From Bacillota bacterium (GTDB lineage: Bacteria; Bacillota; Clostridia; Acetivibrionales; DSM-2933), in NCBI GenBank assembly GCA_023430975.1, contig JAEYYB010000057.1, positions 1 through 64,000 of the forward strand: 64,000 nt of DNA, read 5' to 3'. Under the pieces are notes generated by a model that saw only the letters and a program-made list of their open reading frames with translations, was not told the origin of the DNA and did not search any database. Within the stretch, counting starts at the first letter, position 1. Each line of letters opens with the position of its first letter. The translations under genes were made by a program, and so were the position numbers. This document shows positions 41,331 to 50,480 of the stretch, in pieces.

Positions 41331-41387
41331 GTCATGATTAAAAAATAATATCCACGAAGAAAGCGGAAGTAATTTTTCAGTCATTTC
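41331..41387. repeat. Family C element, copy C8 (short)
   Basis: 57 bp: GTCATGATTAAAAAATAATATCC in outline at the left, GGAAGTAATTTTTCAGTCAT at the right, flanked by TTA (41328..41330 and 41388..41390). The right TTA directly adjoins the TAA stop codon of the M23 gene. Confidence 0.6.
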
Positions 41388-41390
41388 TTA

Positions 41391-42512
41391 TTACTTAGCA
41401 TAACTTAACGGGTCAACTGTTGCCCCATTCTTTATTACTTCGAAATGCAGATGCGGCCCTGTAGATAAGCCGGTGCTGCCAACCTTTGCTATTACCTGTG
41501 ATGCATCCACACTTTGTCCCACATTTACTAAAAGTCTGCTGCAGTGACCATATAATGTTGCGATACCGCCTCCATGGTCAATTATTACAGTATTACCATA
41601 TCCGCTCTGCCATCCTGCAACAATAACAACACCCTTATTTGCAGCGACAATGGAAGAACCCGATGAGGCTCCAATATCAATACCGGTGTGCGTTTTATAC
41701 TTTTTAAGTACAGGATGAAACCTTCTGCCATAATAGGAAGTTATATTATGCGAGCTTGGTGCAGGCCATACCATGTTACCGCCAATATATTTAACATTCC
41801 TTTGAAGAGATTTGATTTGACTTGCCAGTTCCTGGGACTTCTTGACCAGCTCGTCTTCCTGCTCGTCAAGCTTTTTCAGCTTGTCATTAATCTCTCTTAT
41901 ATCTTCATCTAAATCAGCCCTTGAAGCTTTAAGATTTTCAATCTGCTTCTTCTTGGTACCAATCATATTTTCCTTATCAAGCTTCATTTTTTCCTTTAGA
42001 CTTTTTTTATATTCAATGTCGGCTTTTGCTGTTTTAATATCTTCAATAAGTTCCTTATCCTTTTTGGATATAGCTTGCATGTACTTAAGTTTTGCAAAAA
42101 AGTCGGTTATGTTTTTCGACTTAAGAATAGTATTAGTCTTGCCATAACTGGCATTTTCGTACATCACCCTTAACCTGACCTTGAATAACTCTTCCTGCTT
42201 TTTATAATTTTCCAAAGTCTCATCAATGGATTCCTGGATTTCCACAATTTCTTTTTCTAACTTTTCCCTTTCGGCTACGAGTTTTTGGTATTCAGTGCTT
42301 TTAGCATTCTGTACCTCGGTTATGTACTTCTTTTCATCTATTGCAGACTTCAGCTTTGTCTGCTCCTTCTTTTTCTGACTGCTTATACTGTTTATTTTAC
42401 TGTCTATCTTTTCCCTCTGTTTTTTTGTATCACTAAGCTTATCAGCAGTTGTAGACAATGCTGTCGTTAATATCATAACCAGTATTAAAACAATAGAAAT
42501 CTGTTTTTTCAT
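41391..42512 (-). CDS. Exported M23 peptidase with coiled coil (EnvC/CwlO-partner type)
   Basis: 373 residues. A signal peptide (KKQISIVLILVMILTTALST) is followed by a long coiled coil to about residue 240 and a LytM/M23 domain at about 260-370. The zinc ligands lie in KKYKTHTGIDIG (H-x3-D) and GPHLHFEVIK (HxH), so it looks catalytically intact. Such proteins are activated by the FtsEX complex through their coiled coil to cleave peptidoglycan during division or elongation. The gene follows ftsX by 137 nt on the same strand, which supports this pairing. AAGGAGG precedes the ATG. Confidence 0.93.
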   Translation of the reverse strand: MKKQISIVLILVMILTTALSTTADKLSDTKKQREKIDSKINSISSQKKKEQTKLKSAIDEKKYITEVQNAKSTEYQKLVAEREKLEKEIVEIQESIDETLENYKKQEELFKVRLRVMYENASYGKTNTILKSKNITDFFAKLKYMQAISKKDKELIEDIKTAKADIEYKKSLKEKMKLDKENMIGTKKKQIENLKASRADLDEDIREINDKLKKLDEQEDELVKKSQELASQIKSLQRNVKYIGGNMVWPAPSSHNITSYYGRRFHPVLKKYKTHTGIDIGASSGSSIVAANKGVVIVAGWQSGYGNTVIIDHGGGIATLYGHCSRLLVNVGQSVDASQVIAKVGSTGLSTGPHLHFEVIKNGATVDPLSYAK

Positions 42513-42568
42513 AACAGCCTCCTTAACATATTAAAATCATATAAATCACACATGTATTATAAGTAACT

Positions 42569-42600
42569 ATATGAACAGTGAATAATCTTTTACAATACGT
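42569..42600. repeat. Family A single-end remnant
   Basis: TATATGAACAGTGAATAATC, continuing to TTTTACAAT, matches the left end of family A with one mismatch. No right end is found. It lies between ftsX and the M23 gene. Confidence 0.4.
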
Positions 42601-42649
42601 GTATGATTTGCCGATTTTTAATTTGTCTTATCATCAGTAAAATTTATAT

Positions 42650-43543
42650 TTATACATGAAGGTATTTCCTTATGGAAATACTACTTCCAATTCCGCCAAC
42701 AACAGTTCCTATAATGCTGTAAGACCCTATAACATAAAGCACTATTGAATTAATGCTGACAAAATCAATGTTTTCACCTAAAATACCGTTGCTTAGCTGG
42801 CCTTCAATAGTACTATAACAATAGTAGGTTACTATAAATGACAATATAGCCCCCACAAAGCCTATTATAATACCTTCTACAATAAATGGCAAGCGGATAA
42901 ACCAGTCAGTTGCACCTATATATTTCATAATATTAATTTCTCTTCTTCTGGCAAATACTGTAAGTTTTATTGTGTTTGATATAATAAATACCGATACTGA
43001 TAACAGTATTACAAGCAGTAAAATGCTTATTATTCTAGCCCAATATGATATATTGGACAAATCTTCTACGTTTTCCTCAAGAAAGCCGATGCTTTCTACT
43101 CCTTTTATATTTTTAAAAGTTTCAACTACACTTTTTATATGCTCTTCATCTTTTATCTTAATAATAAAGGATTCGGGCAGAAAACTTCCGTCATATCCTT
43201 CAAGTATTCGGCCATCTTCTTCTAATAGTTCTTTACATCTTTGAAGGGCTTCTTCCTTTGTAACCCTTCTGGTATCTGAAACAAAACTATTCATTTTTAT
43301 TTGGGCTTCAATATCCTTAACCTGTGTTTCATCGAGATTGGCATCACAATACACTTCAATTTGAAGCTGTTTTACCATCAAATCATTTATTTTGTGTTGC
43401 AGATTCATGCTCAATATTAAAAATATACCGAAAACCAACAGTGATGCAGTTACTATAATTATAGATGCAAGAGACATTAATTTGTTTCTGTATGCATTTA
43501 TTATACCGTCTTTAATTATATATTTGGTGGTTCGTATCTTCAT
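42650..43543 (-). CDS. ftsX: Cell-division ABC permease FtsX
   Basis: 297 residues. One N-terminal membrane segment (about 20-45) and three C-terminal ones flank a large extracellular loop (about 50-165; RVTKEEALQRCKELLEEDGR). FAVRRREINIMKYIGATDWFI-type coupling helix (here FARRREINIMKYIGATDWF) is the family signature. It transmits ATP hydrolysis by FtsE to wall hydrolases outside. It overlaps the 3' end of ftsE by 32 nt. Confidence 0.95.
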   Translation of the reverse strand: MKIRTTKYIIKDGIINAYRNKLMSLASIIIVTASLLVFGIFLILSMNLQHKINDLMVKQLQIEVYCDANLDETQVKDIEAQIKMNSFVSDTRRVTKEEALQRCKELLEEDGRILEGYDGSFLPESFIIKIKDEEHIKSVVETFKNIKGVESIGFLEENVEDLSNISYWARIISILLLVILLSVSVFIISNTIKLTVFARRREINIMKYIGATDWFIRLPFIVEGIIIGFVGAILSFIVTYYCYSTIEGQLSNGILGENIDFVSINSIVLYVIGSYSIIGTVVGGIGSSISIRKYLHV

Positions 43544-44219
43544 CTTCGTATTGACCTTTCTCCTGATCCCTTATTATTTCTCCTTTTGACAGGGCAATTA
43601 CCCTCTTCTTCATCGTGTCCACTATATTTTTCTCATGGGTTGCAACAACCACAGTGGTACCCATTTGATTAACTTCAGACAAAAGATTCATTATACCCCA
43701 TGAAGTCTCCGGGTCAAGATTTCCCGTCGGCTCATCTGCAACAAGCAGCACAGGATTATTTACCAAAGCCCTTGCTAAGGCAACCCTTTGCTGTTCTCCA
43801 CCTGAAAGCTGATTTGGATAAGCTTTAGCTTTGTTACTAAGCCCTACAAGGCCCAATACTGTAGGAACACGTCTTCTTATCTCCTTTGGTAATGCTTCCA
43901 CTATCTGCATTGCAAATGCAACATTCTCATATACTGTTTTCCCTGGGAGCAGCCTGAAGTCCTGGAAAACTACACCTATACTCCTTCTGAAAAAAGGAAT
44001 TTCCTTTCTTCCCATTGTGCTGACATTAAAGCCATTAACACTAACAATCCCTTCTGTTACCTCTTCTTCCCTCAATATCAGCTTTATCATAGTAGATTTA
44101 CCCGATCCACTTTGACCTATGAAAAATGCAAAATCGCCCTTGTTTATCTTCAGATTTATATTCGTAAGAGCCAAAGTGCCATTTTGATATATCTTCGTAA
44201 CGTTTTCAAAATTAATCAC
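43512..44219 (-). CDS. ftsE: Cell-division ABC ATPase FtsE
   Basis: 235 residues. Walker A GQSGSGKSTMIKLI (about 36), signature NQLSGGEQQRVALARALV, Walker B VLLVADEPTGNLDP. The start codon is GTG at 44219, 7 nt after AAGGGAG. FtsE drives FtsX and thereby the wall hydrolase encoded two genes downstream. It follows the PucR-type regulator gene by 26 nt. Confidence 0.96.
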   Translation of the reverse strand: MINFENVTKIYQNGTLALTNINLKINKGDFAFFIGQSGSGKSTMIKLILREEEVTEGIVSVNGFNVSTMGRKEIPFFRRSIGVVFQDFRLLPGKTVYENVAFAMQIVEALPKEIRRRVPTVLGLVGLSNKAKAYPNQLSGGEQQRVALARALVNNPVLLVADEPTGNLDPETSWGIMNLLSEVNQMGTTVVVATHEKNIVDTMKKRVIALSKGEIIRDQEKGQYEDEDTNHQIYN

Positions 44220-44245
44220 TGTAATTCTCCCTTATGCATGACCTT

Positions 44246-45406
44246 TCAATTTCTATTATGCTTTGTCTGTTCTTCGCTATAGTCCAAGTACTTCTTAACC
44301 ATCAAAGCTATCTTAAAAATAACCGCTTCATTAAATACTCTAATATCAAGGCCCGTCAATCTCTGAACCTTATCCAATCTATATACTACTGAATTTCTGT
44401 GTAAATACATAGCTCTTGCAGTCTCCGATACATTCTGATTATTCTCAAAGAATTTGAGCACAGTTAATATAGTATCGTTATCAAGCTTTTCCTTTGACTC
44501 ACTCTTCGTATCATGCTTATTTTCCAGACTTTCAATTGATTTCATTTCGCCTGAAAACACTTCATTTAGAAAAAGCCTGCACAGGGTAGGTGGAAGCTGG
44601 TAAATCAACCTGCCTATCCCTAAATTATTATAATTGGTAATGCTTTTATCACTCTCAAAAATTCCACCGATTGATATGGCTGACTGAGCATCTTTATAAG
44701 AGTTTTTTATGTCTCTTATATTTTCGGCAATAGAGCCTATTCCTATGCTTACATTTATCATTACTTCGGCACTTAGAGTATCAAAAATTGTCTTGGATAT
44801 AGAATCGATTTCTTTTGCATCGTCTCTATTTTTTAATTCTTTAATAAGCACAATATTTTCTTCATCTATAGCAACAACAAAATCCTTTGCCTTGTTTGGA
44901 AAAAGTTTCGACACCACGTCAAAAACCATTTCACATACCGAAACGTCCTTGGTGCTCCCGGTGCGTATAAGTATAACAACCCTTGAAACATTGTTTGAAA
45001 GATGAAGCTCTCTGGATTTTTGCAGCACATCACTGGGCAATATATTATCATGAATTATATTCTTAATAAAGGTAGTTTTATCGAGCTTCTCCTCATGAGT
45101 TAAATTAGCATTTATTATATTTATCGTAATTAATGAAAGAAACTTAATCCCCAATTCTCCATCCATGGCTAAAAAGACTATATTCTCAAGATTATTGCGG
45201 TTCATAATCTTATAATATGAATATCCGGCTGCACTTTCTATCTTTTCGCCGGACCCAATTATTTCCACCGCATTATCATCCATCTCACCTATTCTGGCTT
45301 CATCTGAACACGCAATTATGGTACCACTGTCATCCAATACGCCAAACTCAGCATCTATTGTTTCCCTAATCTGGCAGACAATGTTCTGATATATTTTAGA
45401 CTGCAT
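44246..45406 (-). CDS. PucR/CdaR-type transcription regulator
   Basis: 386 residues. The C terminus is a PucR helix-turn-helix (TVLKFFENNQNVSETARAMY, LHRNSVVYRLDKVQRLTGLD, about 320-375). The middle resembles the GGDEF-like region found before this domain in CdaR proteins (IGIGSIAENIRDIKNSYKDA). The N terminus may sense a ligand. The start at 45406 follows GGGGTGG; an in-frame codon at 45496 lies upstream of it. It is the first gene before ftsEX. Its targets are unknown. Confidence 0.85.
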   Translation of the reverse strand: MQSKIYQNIVCQIRETIDAEFGVLDDSGTIIACSDEARIGEMDDNAVEIIGSGEKIESAAGYSYYKIMNRNNLENIVFLAMDGELGIKFLSLITINIINANLTHEEKLDKTTFIKNIIHDNILPSDVLQKSRELHLSNNVSRVVILIRTGSTKDVSVCEMVFDVVSKLFPNKAKDFVVAIDEENIVLIKELKNRDDAKEIDSISKTIFDTLSAEVMINVSIGIGSIAENIRDIKNSYKDAQSAISIGGIFESDKSITNYNNLGIGRLIYQLPPTLCRLFLNEVFSGEMKSIESLENKHDTKSESKEKLDNDTILTVLKFFENNQNVSETARAMYLHRNSVVYRLDKVQRLTGLDIRVFNEAVIFKIALMVKKYLDYSEEQTKHNRN

Positions 45407-45505
45407 AACTATCCACCCCGGCAATAATATATTTTGTATAATACTATGAATAAATGGTGTCTTAACTGTACCTCGTCCTTTTTTATAATTATACACTAAT
45501 TATTA

Positions 45506-45523
45506 AAAACCGCAAACGGTTTT
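45506..45523. terminator. Small hairpin upstream of the PucR-type gene
   Basis: AAAACCG and CGGTTTT around CAAA, with T/A tails on each strand. Together with the stem at 45555..45583 it probably isolates the ugpC transcript from the PucR-type gene. Confidence 0.5.
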
Positions 45524-45554
45524 GTACCCTTCTAATCTTTTTACGCACAAACAA

Positions 45555-45583
45555 AAGAGAAAGACTAATTTAATCTTCCTCTT
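45555..45583 (-). terminator. Terminator after the ugpC-like gene
   Basis: AAGAGGAAGATTAA and TTAGTCTTTCTCTT pair on the minus strand with a minimal loop and a T-rich 3' side. It lies beyond element C9. The 309-bp gap 45407..45715 holds only these stems and C9. Confidence 0.6.
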
Positions 45584-45617
45584 AATAATGTTTATTCAAT
45601 ATTTAAATCATACCTTA

Positions 45618-45715
45618 GGTATGTTGAAAACATAACTTCCCGTATAATTTCGCTTTCGTGTTAACTTAACTCGTTAACACACGCTCAAAACGGGAAGTAA
45701 TATTTCAATCATACC
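45618..45715. mobile_element. Family C element, copy C9 (full, at a stop codon)
   Basis: 98 bp, the best preserved copy beside C1 and the same length. Its ends are GGTATGTTGAAAACATAACTTCC and the complementary GGAAGTAATATTTCAATCATACC in outline. TTA flanks both sides (45615..45617 and 45716..45718). The right TTA is the TAA stop codon of the ugpC-like gene. Confidence 0.8.
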
Positions 45716-46828
45716 TTAGTTCATTATTGTTTTTTCTGTTTCCTTATCAAAAAGGTGTATTCTGTTAGTATCAAAAGCAATCTTTATAATATCTCCAGAT
45801 CTTGCTTTTGTTCTTGGGTTAACCCTTGCAGTAAAGTCAACATCATCAACTACCATATAAAGGTAAGTTTCTGAACCAAGGTTTTCAGTCAATTCAATTC
45901 TTGCTTCAACAACGCTGTCTGCCATCTGCTCAAGGAAAGCAGGCTCATCATGCATACATTCAGGTCTGATACCTAATATAACTTCCTTGCCTACATAATC
46001 TGTTCCTTCAAGCTTCTTTGCCTTTCCTTCAGGCAATTTGATTGTATCCTTACCAAAAGTAAGGTATATTCCATCGCCTCTTTTGTCAACCTTTGCATTT
46101 ATGAAGTTCATTTGAGGACTTCCGATGAAGCCTGCAACGAACATATTGCATGGTCTTTCATAAAGTGCTTGTGGAGTATCTATCTGTTGAACATATCCAT
46201 CTTTCATAACAACTATTCTTGTACCCATTGTCAAAGCTTCTGTCTGGTCATGTGTAACATATATGAAAGTTGTCTGAAGTTTCTGATGGAGCTTGTTGAT
46301 TTCAGTTCTCATCTGAACCCTCAACTTAGCATCAAGGTTTGAGAGAGGCTCATCCATTAAGAATACTTTAGGTTCACGAACTATAGCACGACCCAACGCA
46401 ACCCTCTGTCTCTGACCACCTGATAAAGCCTTTGGTCTTCTGTCAAGCAAATGCTCTATATCAAGGATTTTTGCTGCTTCATGTACTCTTCTTTTTATTT
46501 CATCTTTTGGTATTCTTCTGAGTCTCAAACCAAAAGACATGTTTTCAAAAACTGTCATGTGAGGATACAAAGCGTAGTTCTGGAAAACCATCGCAATATC
46601 TCTGTTTTTAGGGTCTACATCATTAACAAGCTTGTCGCCTATGTACAGCTCGCCTTCTGATATATCTTCCAAGCCTGCAATCATTCTGAGTGTAGTAGTT
46701 TTTCCGCAACCTGAAGGTCCAACCAATATTATGAATTCCTTATCTTCTATATCCATATTGAAATCGTTAACAGCCGTAACACCACCGGGATATCTTTTGT
46801 ATACATTTTTCAGCTTAACACTAGCCAT
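45716..46828 (-). CDS. ugpC: Sugar ABC transporter ATPase (UgpC/MsmX type)
   Basis: 370 residues. Walker A GPSGCGKTTTLRMIAG (about 37), signature ALSGGQRQRVALGRAIVREP, Walker B FLMDEPLSNLDAKLR. A C-terminal regulatory OB domain has ILGIRPECMHDEPAF. UgpC/MsmX proteins energise several carbohydrate importers encoded elsewhere, consistent with its solitary position. GGAGGAG lies before the ATG at 46828. The stop codon serves as one target copy of element C9. Confidence 0.93.
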   Translation of the reverse strand: MASVKLKNVYKRYPGGVTAVNDFNMDIEDKEFIILVGPSGCGKTTTLRMIAGLEDISEGELYIGDKLVNDVDPKNRDIAMVFQNYALYPHMTVFENMSFGLRLRRIPKDEIKRRVHEAAKILDIEHLLDRRPKALSGGQRQRVALGRAIVREPKVFLMDEPLSNLDAKLRVQMRTEINKLHQKLQTTFIYVTHDQTEALTMGTRIVVMKDGYVQQIDTPQALYERPCNMFVAGFIGSPQMNFINAKVDKRGDGIYLTFGKDTIKLPEGKAKKLEGTDYVGKEVILGIRPECMHDEPAFLEQMADSVVEARIELTENLGSETYLYMVVDDVDFTARVNPRTKARSGDIIKIAFDTNRIHLFDKETEKTIMN

Positions 46829-47021
46829 TTTTTCTCCTCCTATAGGTTTAAATACGCTTTTAATAATTTGCATGTTCACAATAATACTATAACATTTATA
46901 AAAGAATTTTAACAGACATAGTTCTTAACAAATTTTATAGCATCAACTTGGTCACTTTGCATAAATGCCTTGTCAAATGTTGTATATATTAAGGAAGTGC
47001 TTTGTGCATAAATACTTGAAA

Positions 47022-47039
47022 AATGCATTTTTATTCATT
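47022..47039. promoter_or_regulatory. ARG box 1 (ArgR operator half)
   Basis: AATGCATTTTTATTCATT matches the Firmicutes ARG box (about ATTGAATWWWWATTCATT) at 16 of 18 positions. It lies 31 bp, about three helical turns, upstream of ARG box 2, the spacing expected for an ArgR/AhrC hexamer. Confidence 0.65.
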
Positions 47040-47052
47040 CTTTAAATAACAT

Positions 47053-47070
47053 ATTGAATTTTTATGCATG
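47053..47070. promoter_or_regulatory. ARG box 2 overlapping the argC promoter
   Basis: ATTGAATTTTTATGCATG matches the ARG box at most positions and covers the -35 element and part of the spacer of the argC promoter. Binding by ArgR with arginine would block RNA polymerase. Confidence 0.65.
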
Positions 47071-47082
47071 AGGATGTATAAT
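47054..47082 (+). promoter_or_regulatory. Promoter of the arg/car operon
   Basis: TTGAAT (47054..47059) and TATAAT (47077..47082) are 17 bp apart, about 62 nt before the argC start. The rest of the 315-bp upstream gap shows only the ARG boxes. Confidence 0.75.
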
Positions 47083-47143
47083 TATGTAATAGTAAAAAAT
47101 AGAACGACGGTAATTGAGCTTACTGCTTTACAGGAGGTAATTT

Positions 47144-48184
47144 ATGATTAATGTAGGAATTATAGGTGCAACAGGATATGTTGGAATTGAAATCTTAAGG
47201 CTTCTTCAGAAGCATCCCGGCGTAAAGGTTACTTCTATAGTATCACAAAACTTTGTGGGACAAAAGGTTTCAGATATATATCCAACATTAAGAAATGTTT
47301 TTGATATGGAATGTGATGCACTTGATATAGAAAGCATATCTAAAAAAGCAGATATCTTTGTAACAGCACTGCCCCATGGTGTATCAAAAGAAGTAATTCC
47401 CAAGCTTATAGCTTTAGATAAAAGGGTAATAGATCACAGTGGAGATTTCAGATATAAAAATGTAGAGGTTTATGAAAAATGGTACGGCATCACACACCAA
47501 ATGCCAGAGCTTCTTGAAATGTCCGTCTATGGGTTGCCCGAGTTATATCGCGACAAAATCAAGGATGCCAAAATTGTTGGAAATCCCGGCTGCTATCCCA
47601 CATGTTCAATACTCGGTATAGCACCGCTTTTGAAAAACAACATAATTGAGACTAAAAATATTATTATAGATGCCGCTTCAGGCGTTACAGGTGCCGGCCG
47701 CAGTACCGATCTTCCATATCAGTTCTGCGAGTGTACTGAAAATTATAAGGCATACAAGGTTTCAAACCACAGGCATACATCAGAAATAGAACAGGAACTC
47801 AGCTTCCTGGCAAATGAAGATATCCTTGTTTCATTTACTCCACACCTTGTACCTATGAAAAGAGGAATGCTTGCTACAATTTACGGCAATTTGAAAACCG
47901 ATACATCAACTAGTGAATTGATTAATCTCTATAAAGAGTTCTATAAAAATGAATACTTTGTAAGAGTTCTTGCTGAAGGTAAGCTTCCCGAGACAAAGTA
48001 TACAGCGGGCTCAAATTTCATAGATATCAGCGTTGTTGTAGATAAGAGGCTTAACAGGGTAGTAGTTCTTTCCTGCGTGGATAATCTTGGAAAAGGAGCT
48101 TCTGCTCAAGCAGTACAAGACCTTAATATCATGTGTGGATATGATGAAAAAACCGGTCTTGAGTCACCTGGCTTATACCTATAA
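47144..48184 (+). CDS. argC: N-acetyl-gamma-glutamyl-phosphate reductase
   Basis: 346 residues. The NADP fold starts VGIIGATGYVGIEILRLLQK. The active-site Cys lies in VGNPGCYPTCSI and a catalytic His in HRHTSEIEQEL. It reduces N-acetylglutamyl phosphate to the semialdehyde. AGGAGG lies 6 nt before the ATG. It is first in an arg/car operon. argJ, which commonly follows argC in clostridia, is missing; argB comes next after 66 nt. Confidence 0.97.
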   Translation: MINVGIIGATGYVGIEILRLLQKHPGVKVTSIVSQNFVGQKVSDIYPTLRNVFDMECDALDIESISKKADIFVTALPHGVSKEVIPKLIALDKRVIDHSGDFRYKNVEVYEKWYGITHQMPELLEMSVYGLPELYRDKIKDAKIVGNPGCYPTCSILGIAPLLKNNIIETKNIIIDAASGVTGAGRSTDLPYQFCECTENYKAYKVSNHRHTSEIEQELSFLANEDILVSFTPHLVPMKRGMLATIYGNLKTDTSTSELINLYKEFYKNEYFVRVLAEGKLPETKYTAGSNFIDISVVVDKRLNRVVVLSCVDNLGKGASAQAVQDLNIMCGYDEKTGLESPGLYL

Positions 48185-48250
48185 TATCTTTTTGGGCATT
48201 TACCAGTTTATTATTTTATAATTCCTTAGTGAAATTGGAGGATTACATTA

Positions 48251-49165
48251 ATGTATAAATCTATGGAAACAATAATTAAAAAAGCGGAGATTCTTATTGA
48301 AGCTCTTCCATATATTCAAAAGCTTACCGGAAAAACCGTTGTAATAAAATACGGCGGTAATGCAATGATAAATGACGAACTGAAAAATTCAGTCATGGAA
48401 GACATCACATTGTTAAAATATATAGGTGTTAACCCTGTAGTGGTTCATGGAGGCGGACCTGATATAAACAAGGCACTTAATAATTTTAATATAAAAAGCG
48501 AATTTATAAACGGCCTGCGGGTAACCGATTCAGCTACAATGGAAGTAGCACAAATGGTACTCGTGGGTAAAACCAACAAAGAAATAGTATCCCTCCTAAA
48601 TCAAAAAGGAGGAAAAGCCATTGGCCTTTGCGGTATTGACGGGAATCTTATCGAGTGCGAGCAATATACCACAATGGTTGATGGAAAAGAAGCAGATTTG
48701 GGCTATGTTGGTAAAATCACCAACATCAACTCAAAAGTTTTGGATATAATCGCCAAGGATGAATATATCCCTGTAGTAGCACCTATTGGTGTGGGTAAGG
48801 ATGGCCGAAGCTATAATATCAATGCAGATACGGTAGCAGGTGAAATCGCTGCATATCTTAAGGCTGAAAAGCTCATGCTTTTAACAGATGTTGAAGGTGT
48901 AAAGACTTCAAAGGACAGCAAGGAAATACTTTCAGCACTCACTATTGAAGAAGTTCATAACTTAATCGAAGACAAGATTATTCAGGGCGGTATGATACCC
49001 AAAGTGCTTGGTTGTATAGATGCACTTGAAAAAGGCGTAGGCAGAACCCATATAATAGACGGAAGAATACCTCACTGCATTCTGTTGGAGATATTCACCT
49101 ATAAAGGTATCGGTACTATGATAATGAAGGATAAGGTACTATATCACAACAATGAGAAACTCTAG
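48251..49165 (+). CDS. argB: Acetylglutamate kinase
   Basis: 304 residues. TVVIKYGGNAMINDE is the phosphate-binding Gly loop, VVVHGGGPDINKAL follows, and the C terminus has GGMIPKVLGCIDALEKGVGR then HIIDGRIPH. The N-terminal helix (ETIIKKAEILIEALPYIQ) is the type seen in arginine-inhibited kinases, so feedback control is likely. GGAGG precedes the ATG. Confidence 0.97.
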   Translation: MYKSMETIIKKAEILIEALPYIQKLTGKTVVIKYGGNAMINDELKNSVMEDITLLKYIGVNPVVVHGGGPDINKALNNFNIKSEFINGLRVTDSATMEVAQMVLVGKTNKEIVSLLNQKGGKAIGLCGIDGNLIECEQYTTMVDGKEADLGYVGKITNINSKVLDIIAKDEYIPVVAPIGVGKDGRSYNINADTVAGEIAAYLKAEKLMLLTDVEGVKTSKDSKEILSALTIEEVHNLIEDKIIQGGMIPKVLGCIDALEKGVGRTHIIDGRIPHCILLEIFTYKGIGTMIMKDKVLYHNNEKL

Positions 49166-49231
49166 GTAAAAGTCAATAGAATTTATAATAGTGGTAAAAC
49201 TCAATATTTATTCTGAACGGAGGTTTAAATA

Positions 49232-50434
49232 ATGGAATTAAATGAAATTATAGAGCTTGACAAAAAATACTTTGTAAATACATTTGGAAACAGGACCCCT
49301 GTATGCTTTGAATACGGTAAGGGTATAAATCTTTGGAGCACTGACGGTAAGAAATATACAGATCTTTTTGCCGGAATCGCGGTTAGTGCATTAGGCCATT
49401 CTCACCCAAAACTTGTGGAAGCTATTAAAACACAGGCTGAAAAGTTCATCCACTGCTCAAACCTTTACTATGTAGAACCCCAGGCAAAGCTTGCAAAGGC
49501 CCTTGTTGAAAACTCATGTGCAGATAAGGTTTTCTTTTCAAACAGCGGAGCAGAAGCAAATGAAGCAGCTATTAAGCTGGCACGCATTTTCTTCAAGAAA
49601 AAGGGGATGCCTGAAAAATATGAAATTATAACCCTTGAAAAATCCTTCCATGGCCGTACTTTAGCCACAATCGCTGCAACAGGCCAGGATAAATATCAAA
49701 AGCCATATTGCCCTCTTACACCATCATTTACAAGTGTTCCAGCAAATGACCTGGAAGCATTGAAAAAGGCCATAAACAGCAACACCTGTGCCGTTATGCT
49801 GGAACCTATTCAGGGAGAAGGTGGTATAAACCTCATATCGCCTGAGTATATGAAAGGTGTCAGGGAATTGTGCGATAAGGAAGGCATTTTCCTCATTCTT
49901 GATGAAGTTCAGTCTGGGCTTGGAAGAACAGGAAAACTCTTTGCATATCAGCATTTTGATATAGAGCCTGATATTTTCACACTAGCAAAAGCATTAGGAG
50001 GCGGATTCCCAATAGGAGCCATGTGTGCTAAAGACCATGTTGCTGCAGCATTTGAGCCTGGTGATCACGGTTCAACTTTCGGAGGAAATCCCCTTGCATG
50101 TGCAGTAGGCCTTGCAGTAATGGATACCATGATAAATGAAAAGCTGGTAGAAAATTCAGCTAAAATTGGAGACTATTTCATAGAACAACTGAATAAGCTA
50201 AAGGAAAAATACAGTTTTATCTCTGAAATCAGGGGTAAAGGTCTTATGATAGGCATAGAAGTTAACAACGGTAAGGCTAAAGAGCTTGTTACAGCTTGCT
50301 TTGAAAACGGCTACCTTGTTGGAAATGTTGGCCCCGGTGTCATGAGGGTTCTTCCTCCTCTTATTGTAACAAAGGAAGATGTAGATGGTTTCATAAAATC
50401 ATTTGACAGTATATTGACCAAATTTGCCAATTAG
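49232..50434 (+). CDS. argD: Acetylornithine aminotransferase
   Basis: 400 residues, class III PLP enzyme. The PLP-phosphate site is NSGAEANEAAIKLAR, the Asp is in LILDEVQSGLGRTGKLFAYQ, and the Schiff-base Lys lies in TLAKALGGGFPIGAM. It makes N-acetylornithine, transferring the amino group from glutamate. GGAGG lies before the ATG. It precedes carA by 46 nt. Confidence 0.96.
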   Translation: MELNEIIELDKKYFVNTFGNRTPVCFEYGKGINLWSTDGKKYTDLFAGIAVSALGHSHPKLVEAIKTQAEKFIHCSNLYYVEPQAKLAKALVENSCADKVFFSNSGAEANEAAIKLARIFFKKKGMPEKYEIITLEKSFHGRTLATIAATGQDKYQKPYCPLTPSFTSVPANDLEALKKAINSNTCAVMLEPIQGEGGINLISPEYMKGVRELCDKEGIFLILDEVQSGLGRTGKLFAYQHFDIEPDIFTLAKALGGGFPIGAMCAKDHVAAAFEPGDHGSTFGGNPLACAVGLAVMDTMINEKLVENSAKIGDYFIEQLNKLKEKYSFISEIRGKGLMIGIEVNNGKAKELVTACFENGYLVGNVGPGVMRVLPPLIVTKEDVDGFIKSFDSILTKFAN

Positions 50435-50480
50435 GCATGGTCCATGGACATTTGAAATAGTAATCTTAAGGAGAGATTCC

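Noticed and set aside
46880..47143. T-box leader before argC
   Set aside because: No T-box sequence, specifier loop or terminator is present; two ARG boxes explain the region.
50424..50480. Longer carA starting at 50424
   Set aside because: The extension has no ribosome binding site and does not resemble CarA N termini; AAGGAGAG supports 50481.
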